This document shows, piece after piece, positions 1-7,005 of a DNA stretch of 64,000 nt. The position numbers and the translations under genes are program-made. Below the pieces are notes generated by a model. It saw only the letters and a program-made list of their open reading frames with translations, did no database searches and was not told the DNA's origin. The DNA lies in assembly GCA_947450115.1 (NCBI GenBank), contig CANFUE010000009.1, forward strand, positions 1 through 64,000. Direction: 5' to 3'. Source of the DNA: Acidimicrobiaceae bacterium. Its GTDB lineage: Bacteria; Actinomycetota; Acidimicrobiia; Acidimicrobiales; Ilumatobacteraceae. Within the stretch, counting starts at the first letter, position 1, and every line of letters begins with the position of its first letter.

Positions 1-826
1 GCACCTGTTGTGGTGTAGCGAATAACAGCGAAATCAGATGAGCTGGTTCCTGCGACGACAATTTTTGAATCGCTTTGTATCGCCATCGCACTACCACTAT
101 CAGATGAGCTTGTTCCGATGTCTGTTGTTGCTTTGCCGTCGGTGTCGAAGGTGGTGTCGAGGGCACCTGTTGTGGTGTAGCGAATAACAGCGAAATCAGA
201 TGAGCTGGTTCCTGCGACGACAATTTTTCCGTCGCTTTGTATCGCCACTGCACTACCACTATCAGATGAGCTTGTTCCGATGTCTGTTGTTGCTTTGCCA
301 TCGGTGTCGAAGGTGGTGTCGAGTGACCCGTCTGTGTTGTAGCGCGATGCAGCAAAATCTGTTGATGAGCCGGAAGTTCCGGCAACAACAATTTTTCCAT
401 CGCCTTGAATTGCGACTGCGTTTGCAGCGTCGGCGGTGCTTGTTCCGATGTCTGTGGTTACTTTGCCGTCGGTGTCGAAGGTGGTGTCGAGTGACCCGTC
501 AGTGTTGTAACGCGCAACAGCGAAGTTTCCGCTATTGAGAGCCATGCCACCACTCCTCCCGGCGACGACAATTTTTCCGTCGCTTTGGATTGCGACTGCG
601 TTGGCGGTGTCGGTGGTGCTTGTTCCGATGTCTGTGGTTACTTTGCCATCGGTGTCGAAGGTGGTGTCGAGTGACCCGTCTGTGTTGTAGCGCACGATCT
701 CGAAATTAGCCATGTCGTCACCAACGACGAGTATTTTTCCATTGCTCTGAATTGCAATGGCTTTACCTTCGTCACCAACGGCGACGGCTGTGGTTGCTTT
801 GCCGTCGGTGTCGAAGGTGGTGTCGA
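1..826 (-). repeat. Tandem coding repeats of the delta-60 protein
   Basis: Unit boundaries, marked by the codons for LDTTFDTDGK, fall at 161, 323, 491, 671 and 827, giving units of 162, 168, 180 and 156 bp plus a cut unit at 1-160. The cut unit and 161-322 differ at only about six positions, so they are a recent duplication. Older units differ more in the middle, mostly by whole-codon insertions around the glycine/serine loop after VVAG. Confidence 0.9.
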
Positions 827-986
827 GCGCGCCATCGGCAACAGCTGTGGCCATCGATGGGATGCTTGCAATGGCAGTTATCAATACGAAGGCGGTGGCG
901 AGAACGCGCCTTCGATTTCTATCGGTGGCTTGGTCTCCGGAATGCGACCCCATTGATGTGGTGTGGTTTCGACGGATGGTGATCAT
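1..986 (-). CDS. Delta-60 repeat secreted protein (3' end outside window)
   Basis: The frame is open off the left edge, so the C terminus is missing. The ATG at 986 has AGGGG seven bases upstream. Residues 1-50 hold an Arg-rich start and a hydrophobic core (VLATAFVLITAIASIPSMA), consistent with a signal peptide. Then come units of 52-60 residues, each with LDTTFDTDGK followed by AVAIQSDGKIVVAG. This is the delta-60 repeat (TIGR02608) found in large exported beta-propeller-like proteins. The role is probably cell-surface or secreted; no catalytic motif is visible in the part present. It is divergent from the TetR gene at 1270, with a palindrome between them. Confidence 0.85.
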   Translation of the reverse strand, partial: MITIRRNHTTSMGSHSGDQATDRNRRRVLATAFVLITAIASIPSMATAVADGALDTTFDTDGKATTAVAVGDEGKAIAIQSNGKILVVGDDMANFEIVRYNTDGSLDTTFDTDGKVTTDIGTSTTDTANAVAIQSDGKIVVAGRSGGMALNSGNFAVARYNTDGSLDTTFDTDGKVTTDIGTSTADAANAVAIQGDGKIVVAGTSGSSTDFAASRYNTDGSLDTTFDTDGKATTDIGTSSSDSGSAVAIQSDGKIVVAGTSSSDFAVIRYTTTGALDTTFDTDGKATTDIGTSSSDSGSAMAIQSDSKIVVAGTSSSDFAVIRYTTTG

Positions 987-1060
987 TGTGTGCCCCTGTT
1001 TTCTATTGATTCTGCGACGGTGTGGCGCTTCGGATGTCCCTCGACTTGAGACAAGTAAAA

Positions 1061-1077
1061 ACATACTATAAGTATGT
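1061..1077. promoter_or_regulatory. Perfect 7-bp inverted repeat, probable TetR operator
   Basis: ACATACT-ATA-AGTATGT is a perfect inverted repeat in the divergent space between the delta-60 gene (start 986) and the TetR gene (1270). A third half-site, AGTATG, follows at about 1085. Length and place fit an autoregulatory TetR operator; which protein binds is inference. Confidence 0.5.
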
Positions 1078-1269
1078 AACTAGAGTATGCACAATGTATT
1101 TCTTCAGGCGCTTTCGGTTGAGCCTCAGGCGCAAAGGGGGCCAGGGCCCCGAGGTAAGCGTTGGCTGGCTCCGAATGATCTGGCCGTGCGGGACATTGGA
1201 ATGCTTTTGAGACTGGTATTTTCCGGCGAGGGCTACCATGACGGTGGTGATGATTTCAGTCAATAGTGG

Positions 1270-1917
1270 GTGGAAATGGTGATGCGGCAACGGCGTACCG
1301 GGGCCACCGTGCGACCAGACCACCCAACCAAACAGAGGCTCGTTGAAGTGGCTGCTCGCGAGATTGTTTCAGTCGGAGTTGAAAGAGTTCAACTTGATGT
1401 TGTTCTCGCCGAGGTCGGGGTGTCTAAGGGTGCGCTGTATCACCATTTCGGATCCCTCAATGACTTGTTGATTGCTGGAGTCCTTCACGCATTCGAAGAA
1501 AGCTTTCGTGAATCAGAATTGTGGACGATCTCGTTGCGGGATAATTGCCACTCGGCACAAGAGGTGCGCGATCAACTACGTGAAGTCATCGCTGCATCGC
1601 AGACCCCTGAACGCAGATCCTTTCGATCGCTTCGTTTACACACGCTTTCGTTGGTACGTACTCAGCCCGACCTGGCCAGTAAAATTGCTGATCGCCAAGC
1701 GGAACTGACTGACCTGATGGCCGATGCCAGTCGCAAATTCCAAGAGCGTGGATGGTCTCGTCCAGGCATTGACCCTCATGCGGTCGCCGTCTTGATTCAG
1801 GCAATGAACTTAGGGCGAATAGTTGATGACGTTGTGGAGGACAGTCGCCGAGTGGATCCGCAGTCGTGGATTGCCTTATTCTCTGTCGTTCTTGACAGTT
1901 TTTTCATAACTGAATAA
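1270..1917 (+). CDS. TetR/AcrR family transcriptional regulator
   Basis: The N-terminal helix-turn-helix is clear around residues 22-65 (AAREIVSVGVERVQLDVVLAEVGVSKGALYHHFGS), with the typical KGALYHHFGS recognition-helix end. The C-terminal ligand domain (about 70-215) is not assignable to a known effector. Length is normal for the family. The start is uncertain: GTG 1270, ATG 1276 and ATG 1282 are in frame, and the GGGTGGAA stretch could serve any of the later ones. It faces away from the delta-60 gene, so local control of that exported protein is plausible. Confidence 0.85.
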   Translation: MEMVMRQRRTGATVRPDHPTKQRLVEVAAREIVSVGVERVQLDVVLAEVGVSKGALYHHFGSLNDLLIAGVLHAFEESFRESELWTISLRDNCHSAQEVRDQLREVIAASQTPERRSFRSLRLHTLSLVRTQPDLASKIADRQAELTDLMADASRKFQERGWSRPGIDPHAVAVLIQAMNLGRIVDDVVEDSRRVDPQSWIALFSVVLDSFFITE

Positions 1918-2091
1918 CTTTTTCAGTAGCAAATGTCAAAAGTTCATAAGCCACGGGCTGCGGTGATGACAGAATTGTCAGAAGTTGAAAATGAAAGAGT
2001 TGCCTAAACCAATGGCGGCGTGCCTCCCTTTGGTCACAGCACATAGTTGCGCGTTGCTGGTGGTGTGGTCACCGACCTCAAGCGCAATTAA

Positions 2092-2568
2092 TTAGGTTCG
2101 GTCGGGGCGCGGTGTTCCTGGTTGCAATCGACGAGCGCCTGGACCTTCTGTGGACATTGCATCGTCGGGGTTCACCAATTGACATCGCTGGAATGAAAGA
2201 CACCCACACCCGATACAAGTAGATAAATCGTCGCGAACACGCACTAAGTATTCAATTTGGGCAGAGAGAACTTTGTGCCACTGCTTGCCAACTTTCGCCC
2301 AGTCCGCTTCTTTCGGCGTACGTTTCAGCGGCAGTTCATCTAATGCTTCTTTGATATTGGCGAGAGGAATGCCAACTCGCTGAGATGCTCGAATAAATGC
2401 GAGACGACGAAGCACATCACGAGAAAACTGACGATGATTTCCGGCATTTCTCGTGCTGAAGATCAGGCCTTCGCGTTCGTAGAAATGGATGGCTGAAATG
2501 GTTACTCCGCTTCGCTCTGCAACCTGGCCAATGGGGAGTTGGTCGGTTGATTTCAAATTATTTGGCAT
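2092..2568 (-). CDS. soxR: Redox-sensitive transcriptional activator SoxR
   Basis: A MerR-type winged helix occupies residues 10-80 (IGQVAERSGVTISAIHFYEREGLI), followed by a dimerisation helix and the [2Fe-2S] motif CIGCGCLSFQRC near residues 118-129. These four cysteines define SoxR, which activates its targets when the cluster is oxidised by redox-cycling compounds or superoxide. Length (158) is normal. The ATG at 2568 has no clear ribosome site, so the message may be near-leaderless. A SoxR box lies 20 bp upstream, between it and the divergent gene at 2645, so autoregulation and activation of that operon are expected. Confidence 0.93.
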   Translation of the reverse strand: MPNNLKSTDQLPIGQVAERSGVTISAIHFYEREGLIFSTRNAGNHRQFSRDVLRRLAFIRASQRVGIPLANIKEALDELPLKRTPKEADWAKVGKQWHKVLSAQIEYLVRVRDDLSTCIGCGCLSFQRCQLVNPDDAMSTEGPGARRLQPGTPRPDRT

Positions 2569-2584
2569 AAAGACAGGGTAGTGC

Positions 2585-2615
2585 TTGACCTCAACTTAGG
2601 TTGAGGTGCTTTCAT
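2585..2615 (+). promoter_or_regulatory. SoxR box within a long-spacer promoter
   Basis: CCTCAACTTAGGTTGAGG (2589-2606) has perfect 7-bp arms and closely matches the classical enterobacterial SoxR site at soxS (CCTCAAGTTAACTTGAGG). It sits between a -35 TTGACC (2585-2590) and a -10-like TTTCAT (2610-2615) with a 19-bp spacer. That overlong spacing is the hallmark of MerR-family activated promoters. The promoter points at the gene starting at 2645. Confidence 0.85.
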
Positions 2616-2644
2616 GGTGGAACTCCCTACGAGATTGGAATGAA

Positions 2645-2929
2645 ATGGAAAAGTTCATGGTCGTCTGCACGTTCAAGCAAGGAACAGAGATGAGTGATGT
2701 TTACGCCGTTATTGCCGAAGAGCAAGCAAAGGCGGCGGAGCTTCAAGCTGTAGGAAAAATTGGAGCAATTCATTTAGCAACGATTTCGCGCGGGACAGTT
2801 TTTATTGAGACAAACGCATCAAATCTTGAAGAGGCAACTGCCATTATTCAGTCGTTACCAATGGCAATCTGGTGGGACATCGATGTGTTTCCACTCTCGG
2901 CTCCAGGAAAACCAGGTGCAAACTCATGA
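2645..2929 (+). CDS. YciI / muconolactone isomerase-like small protein
   Basis: A 94-residue protein beginning MEKFMVVCTFKQGTEMSDVY. The ferredoxin-like pattern (beta strand, long helix, TVFIETNASNLEEATAIIQSLP, then WWDIDVFPL) resembles the YciI or muconolactone-isomerase dimeric alpha/beta barrel family; I cannot name a substrate. ATG 2645 is preferred to the upstream in-frame GTG at 2606, because that GTG lies inside the SoxR box. A second ATG at 2657 is possible. The stop overlaps the start of the next gene by ATGA, so the two are translationally coupled and both probably belong to the SoxR response. Confidence 0.75.
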   Translation: MEKFMVVCTFKQGTEMSDVYAVIAEEQAKAAELQAVGKIGAIHLATISRGTVFIETNASNLEEATAIIQSLPMAIWWDIDVFPLSAPGKPGANS

Positions 2930-3312
2930 GCGCATTTACCGTTGCCGAATTGGGATATCTCACCACTCAACCGTTGATGCGGTTTGCATCTGCTTCGGCA
3001 TCTGGACGTCCAGATGTTGCGCCCGTTGTATTTGAAGTTGATGGTTCCGACATTGTCACCGCGGGATTCGATATCACGCACACGGTTCGATATAAAAACA
3101 TTCAATCAAACCCGCGCGTTTCGGTGGTTGTTGATGATCTTGCATCAGTCAACCCATGGTCGCCACGAGGCATCAAGATCGTCGGTACCGCTGTGATTGA
3201 AGAGTTCGATGGTTCGCCGAGGTTTCGCATTTCACCGGAAGTAATCATCAGCTGGGCAATCAACGACACGACCCCTGGCATCCCAAAAATGGAGCGCCGC
3301 AAGGTTGGCTAG
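2926..3312 (+). CDS. PPOX-class F420-dependent oxidoreductase
   Basis: A 128-residue split-barrel flavin/F420-binding protein. It starts MSAFTVAELGYLTTQPLMRFA and has the PPOX features GRPDVAPVVFEVDG, the strand pair TVRYKNIQSNPRVSVVVDD, and GIKIVGTAVIEEF. It resembles the MSMEG_5819-type subfamily (TIGR04023), whose members bind F420 or FMN. The ATG overlaps the preceding stop (ATGA), placing it second in the SoxR-driven operon. A role in reducing quinone-like or redox-cycling compounds is inferred from that control, not seen. Confidence 0.82.
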   Translation: MSAFTVAELGYLTTQPLMRFASASASGRPDVAPVVFEVDGSDIVTAGFDITHTVRYKNIQSNPRVSVVVDDLASVNPWSPRGIKIVGTAVIEEFDGSPRFRISPEVIISWAINDTTPGIPKMERRKVG

Positions 3313-3328
3313 ACACCTCTCTGCGTAT

Positions 3329-3688
3329 TTAAGCGAGTGCTTTGCGAAGACCAGTTGTAGCGGTATCGCCAATTTTATTAAACACTTTTCCAAGAACAAG
3401 ATTCACTCCAGCAATAATCCAATTTGCTGTCAGGGTTGCATCGTAAATAACTTCGCACCCAGTCGCCGTCTTATTAATCGTTATGCGATCGACCGAGGTG
3501 AAGAGGGTATTGACGCCTCGCACCAAGATGTTTGAGAACTCGTCGTATTCGGTGGTGGTGTAACGCAGTGTCGAAGTTGATTTTCCGACACCTTTGTCCC
3601 ACTTGGCAAAGTTATGAAGGTTTGCCATATAAGCAAACGCTTCTTCTTGAGTCAGCGAACTTGGAATTATTGTTACGTACGTGGCCAT
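3329..3688 (-). CDS. SRPBCC-family protein with a shortened N-terminal half
   Basis: From ATG 3688 the product is 119 residues (MATYVTIIPSSLTQEEAFAY...). The C-terminal half is a standard SRPBCC/polyketide-cyclase-like module: TLRYTTTEYDEF, LVRGVNTLFTSVDRITI, and an end with FNKIGDTATTGLRKAL. Between WDKGV and STSTLRYT, about 20-25 residues usual in this family (the strand and loop after the EWDPGV position) appear to be missing, without any frame change. It lies 40 bp downstream of the PPOX gene 3729-4241 and probably shares its transcript. Ligand unknown. The frame extends upstream to 3961, but that part overlaps the PPOX coding sequence. Confidence 0.65.
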   Translation of the reverse strand: MATYVTIIPSSLTQEEAFAYMANLHNFAKWDKGVGKSTSTLRYTTTEYDEFSNILVRGVNTLFTSVDRITINKTATGCEVIYDATLTANWIIAGVNLVLGKVFNKIGDTATTGLRKALA

Positions 3689-3728
3689 AAGTGCTCGGTA
3701 CAGCAGAGCGAGTTTGGTCTGCGAGGTT

Positions 3729-4241
3729 TTAGTTATCTGACCATTTGGTGCCGGGTAAGAAATAACGTTTGGCCCATACCCCACGAGGATCTTCACCCGA
3801 CACTGGCATCCGCCACGTAACAATTTTTGTTGTCGGTGCTGTGAGCGATACCGCACACAATGCGCGTGGCTGGTCATCGGTCCCGTCAACGTATCCATTT
3901 GCAAAATCATCTGACACATAGCGTTTTGCAATATTGCGGTACACCTCACGCCATGCTTCATCGTTACCTGGTTGATACTTGATGACCACGTGCCCTTGAA
4001 TAGACACTTTGCGCATGGGCATAGTTTCTTCGTCTATTGAAATTCCAACACGGGGATCACGTTCAATGTTTTTCCAAATAACGGCGAGTGATCGGGGAGT
4101 AAACAAAAGTTCATCACCTTGGATAATGAACCACAGCGGTAGCACTCGGGGCATTCCATCGGAATCGACAGTGCCGATTCGTGCCAAGTGTTCGCGCTCA
4201 CTGAGAAACTGCTGGACTTCATCTCCTGATAATTTTGTCAT
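3729..4241 (-). CDS. PPOX-class (pyridoxamine 5'-phosphate oxidase-like) flavoprotein
   Basis: A 170-residue split beta-barrel protein of the pyridoxamine-phosphate-oxidase-related superfamily. Visible elements are LARIGTVDSDGMPRVLPLWF near residues 20-39, DELLFTPRSLAVIWKNIERDPRVGISID, and VSIQGHVVI. Actinobacterial members usually use F420 or FMN; the substrate cannot be read from sequence. ATG 4241 follows GAGAATGAAAA. It lies between the heliorhodopsin gene (71 bp upstream) and the SRPBCC gene, all on the minus strand. Confidence 0.8.
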   Translation of the reverse strand: MTKLSGDEVQQFLSEREHLARIGTVDSDGMPRVLPLWFIIQGDELLFTPRSLAVIWKNIERDPRVGISIDEETMPMRKVSIQGHVVIKYQPGNDEAWREVYRNIAKRYVSDDFANGYVDGTDDQPRALCAVSLTAPTTKIVTWRMPVSGEDPRGVWAKRYFLPGTKWSDN

Positions 4242-4312
4242 TTTTCATTCTCATTCTGAAAAATAATTTTTTGGGAAGAACACTTCATACAACACTCAAA
4301 GTGAAGAACCGG

Positions 4313-5071
4313 CTACGACGCAAGTGCGCCAGCAAAAACCTGCCAGGCGAGCAGCGACTTTGCCACAAAACTGAGGATGATGTAGCGACGCTCGCCATAC
4401 AAGTAGTCGGCCCACTTACCTTTTCCACGATATTGAAGCCACTGCACTATTGCGAAGCAGTTGAACAAGACGAAGAGCGACACCACAATTCCGTAGACGA
4501 AGCCGGGAACAGTTGTACTTGAAGGACCTTTGGGCGAGAACATATTGACTGCAATCGCGATCCATGGAATTGCTCCTGCGATGCAGCCGAACCAAAACGG
4601 GCGAAGGTCGCCATTGCCTGGAGTGGTGTATCGCTCTTGCAGCCAGCCAAAGAGAATCATGCTTGCGTTTACTCCGAATATCGCAAGCAAGGCGATGTAG
4701 TCGGAAACGCCATTGAGTTGCATAATCACCACGATCATGATTGAAGATGAGAGTGAGTATTCAACCCATCGGTACACGTTGATGTGTCGGGTGAGACCAT
4801 CGACATATTTCGGGAACACCTGAGGTGAGCTCACAAAGAAGTGGAAGAAAGCAGATAGCGCCATAAACCCAGCAACCATGTAGCCAATATTCAAGTTGAA
4901 CAAGTTGATGGGGTTAGAGAAGTTTCCGGTGCCAGGTGCTTCGGTGAGGTAAGTGGCTCGCACGGGAAGTGAAAAGTCATTGGCTAGCAACAAGATCGCA
5001 ACGAACGAAACAAGGTGAAGACAACCGGCAAGTACATTCATTTTCTTCAATGCAAGAAAGCGTGATTCCAT
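4313..5071 (-). CDS. Heliorhodopsin
   Basis: A 252-residue seven-helix protein matching heliorhodopsin, a retinal photoreceptor inserted with its N terminus inside the cell, opposite to type-1 rhodopsins. Diagnostic segments are HINVYRWVEYSLSSSIMIVV in helix 3, with E104 as the expected Schiff-base counterion, and SFVAKSLLAWQVFAGAL in helix 7, with K238 as the retinal lysine. Length is normal (the founder 48C12 is about 253). No transport motif is present; heliorhodopsins are thought to act in light sensing or enzyme modulation. No retinal-synthesis gene is visible in this window. Neighbours on the same strand are a YHYH lipoprotein upstream and a PPOX flavoprotein downstream. Confidence 0.95.
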   Translation of the reverse strand: MESRFLALKKMNVLAGCLHLVSFVAILLLANDFSLPVRATYLTEAPGTGNFSNPINLFNLNIGYMVAGFMALSAFFHFFVSSPQVFPKYVDGLTRHINVYRWVEYSLSSSIMIVVIMQLNGVSDYIALLAIFGVNASMILFGWLQERYTTPGNGDLRPFWFGCIAGAIPWIAIAVNMFSPKGPSSTTVPGFVYGIVVSLFVLFNCFAIVQWLQYRGKGKWADYLYGERRYIILSFVAKSLLAWQVFAGALAS

Positions 5072-5123
5072 GAACGGAGAGTAGTGCTATCCGTCTTATC
5101 GGTGTGCGATGCCGCCGATGAAG

Positions 5124-6188
5124 TTACGGTGCGCCAAGTGCATCCTTCAGTTCCGCCTCAGTAATACCCAGAGTTTTAGCTGCTGTTGGAAAGTCGGGTG
5201 GCAACTTATTGTTGAAAGCATCTTTCAACTCGGTCTCTGTGATGCCGAGTTTCTTGGCAGCGGCCGCAAGATCTGGCTGTGGTCCACCCATGTTCGGCAT
5301 TTGTTGAATCTGGGAACTGTCAACTTTTCCATGAAAGCAACGAATGGAAGAAGTTGCATCTGTCGTTCCTGGAAGCACGTAGTGGTACACGCCATTTGGA
5401 AATTCGGGCGTGGGGCTAGTGATGCCATTGCATTCATCAAGTGCACTGGAAGGTACTACCTTGCCGTTGATGTCGTATGCCCCATATATGAGGTATCCAT
5501 CAAGAGCGATACCAATAATGTGTGACGGACCACCGACCTTGTCTACTTTGGCGGTCACACATTCGGGTTGACCGTGATAATGGTACGCGCCGCCAGTGCC
5601 ATTCATCCCTGGAGTGGGGTGACCGGCACACTTGTCGACGAACGACGCAGTGATTCCCGCAGAGTTTGTGATGGTGAAGTTATTAGACATCGCAACTGTG
5701 GTGCCGTCACCCTCAAATGGGTTGTACAACACCGCACCGGAGATCATCACACCGATGGACCCGAGTGGAGCGCTTGTAACTTCGGCCTGGTATTTCGGAG
5801 TTGAAGGTATGTCAAAAGAATAGGTTTGAGCCGACGTGGGGTCCTTGATGATGTTTGCAGTTGATGCATCGGGAACAACTACTCCAGCATTGGGAACTGC
5901 GTAGTACTCATCACGAGGATGGTTTGGAATGCCATCGGGTTTGAAGTTGATGGAGTCATTTGAATAAGTGATTTTGATGGTGGGATTCCACGAGGCTGTT
6001 TTGATTGCAGCGATGTTGTCTGTGGCGGTGACGGATTCAGCCACGGTTGTATCAGCGCTCAACGCGGTGGAGGCGACAACCGTGTCTTGTGAGGAATCTG
6101 AACTACTGGAGCACGCTGAAAATAAAAGGGCTGCAGAAAGTGAGAGGAGGAGAGAACCCGATGCAAACTTCTTGTGGTGGTTGTTCAT
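5124..6188 (-). CDS. YHYH-domain lipoprotein
   Basis: ATG 6188 (MNNHHKKFASGSLLLSLSAALLFSACSSSS) gives a lipoprotein signal with lipobox LFSAC and follows GAAAGAGC; the in-frame extension to 6269 would bury it. The 354-residue product has a Ser/Thr/Ala linker and then a YHYH domain (PF14240) with GTGGAYHYHGQPEC and GVYHYVLPGT. The His/Tyr clusters suggest metal binding, but the family function is unknown. The C terminus has two copies of AAxxLGITExELKDA (about residues 308-352). Proteins of this kind are anchored outside the membrane. Downstream on the same strand is heliorhodopsin, 52 bp away. Confidence 0.85.
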   Translation of the reverse strand: MNNHHKKFASGSLLLSLSAALLFSACSSSSDSSQDTVVASTALSADTTVAESVTATDNIAAIKTASWNPTIKITYSNDSINFKPDGIPNHPRDEYYAVPNAGVVVPDASTANIIKDPTSAQTYSFDIPSTPKYQAEVTSAPLGSIGVMISGAVLYNPFEGDGTTVAMSNNFTITNSAGITASFVDKCAGHPTPGMNGTGGAYHYHGQPECVTAKVDKVGGPSHIIGIALDGYLIYGAYDINGKVVPSSALDECNGITSPTPEFPNGVYHYVLPGTTDATSSIRCFHGKVDSSQIQQMPNMGGPQPDLAAAAKKLGITETELKDAFNNKLPPDFPTAAKTLGITEAELKDALGAP

Positions 6189-6333
6189 TGCTGCTCTTTC
6201 GTCGTGGGGTTTAGCGCAAAAATATAGGTGACAGAAGTAAACAAATAGTAAGAGAAAGCCCTGCGTCAAGAATGCTGAAATTAACTGGTGAATTGAAAAT
6301 TCAAATAGATGTTGGATGAAGTAAATTGAGCAA

Positions 6334-6545
6334 ATGGCAGAAAAAAAGTCACCGGTCCTGCTTCTTACTTTCCATCAATTGAGAAGAAGTATGGGAAACC
6401 CATCTCGCATTGGAAGTCGCTTCTCAAAAAGATGAAAGGCGCCAAACATTCCGAAATGGTGGCGATGCTAAAGAACGATCACGAGATGGGCCACGGCCAT
6501 GCGAATGCGATTGTTGCCCACTTTCGTGCGGAGCAAGAGTCGTAA
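6334..6545 (+). pseudogene. DUF4287 protein gene with a one-base frameshift in a poly-A run
   Basis: ATG 6334 reads MAEKKS and then loses the family frame. From GTC 6348 another frame reads VTGPASYFPSIEKKYGKPIS... HGHANAIVAHFRAEQES to TAA 6543-6545, a complete DUF4287 protein. The two frames join at seven A's (6341-6347). With eight A's the gene would be one 70-residue frame, MAEKKVTGPASYF and onward. The downstream frame has a TGA at 6328-6330 and no usable start of its own. This is a sequencing or assembly indel, a true mutation, or a slippage site. Confidence 0.8.
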
Positions 6546-6552
6546 CACTCCA

Positions 6553-6954
6553 CTAGTGCAACCACGGCGTAATACACAACCCTACGAGCAAGCCTTCGGG
6601 CCCGAGCAGACGTGCAATAGTTTGTCCCCACGGTTCAACGCGAGTGTCGTGAATGAGCACATGTCCTTCTGCGCTAAGTTCTGCAACGGCAGCTTCAACA
6701 TCGGCTACTTCAAATTCAATGGTTGCTTGTGGAATGGGAATGTGTGCAGGCCATTCAGGTTCCCCAAAGCATGACTGTGCTGCATCGGCAAGCGGCCACA
6801 CACCTAAGTGCTTGCTTCCCTCGAATCCATCGACCGCTAGGTAATCGCCAGAAACTGTTTTCAAAGGAAGCCCGAGCGTGTCACGGTAGAAGGCAGCTCC
6901 TTCGGATGGAATAGGAACGATTGGTGCAAAACCAGCAACGAAGAGAATTTCCAT
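6553..6954 (-). CDS. VOC-family (glyoxalase / bleomycin-resistance-like) protein
   Basis: 133 residues with the beta-alpha-beta-beta-beta pattern of a vicinal-oxygen-chelate domain: FAPIVPIPSEGAAFYRDTLGLPL at the N terminus, IEFEVADVEAAVAELSAEGHVLI in the second half, then the C-terminal strand LLGPEGLLVGLCITPW. Metal ligands and substrate cannot be fixed. It converges on the DUF4287 gene (7-bp gap) and lies 51 bp downstream of sbtA on the same strand. Confidence 0.82.
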   Translation of the reverse strand: MEILFVAGFAPIVPIPSEGAAFYRDTLGLPLKTVSGDYLAVDGFEGSKHLGVWPLADAAQSCFGEPEWPAHIPIPQATIEFEVADVEAAVAELSAEGHVLIHDTRVEPWGQTIARLLGPEGLLVGLCITPWLH

Positions 6955-7005
6955 GGTGTATTTCTAGCAGTGGCAATTACTCGAAAAAGTAATTGCATCT
7001 ACTAC

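Noticed and set aside
1-826. Regular about 160-bp direct repeats that could suggest a CRISPR or satellite array
   Set aside because: The repeats are in frame, encode the delta-60 pattern and have no spacers; they are coding repeats.
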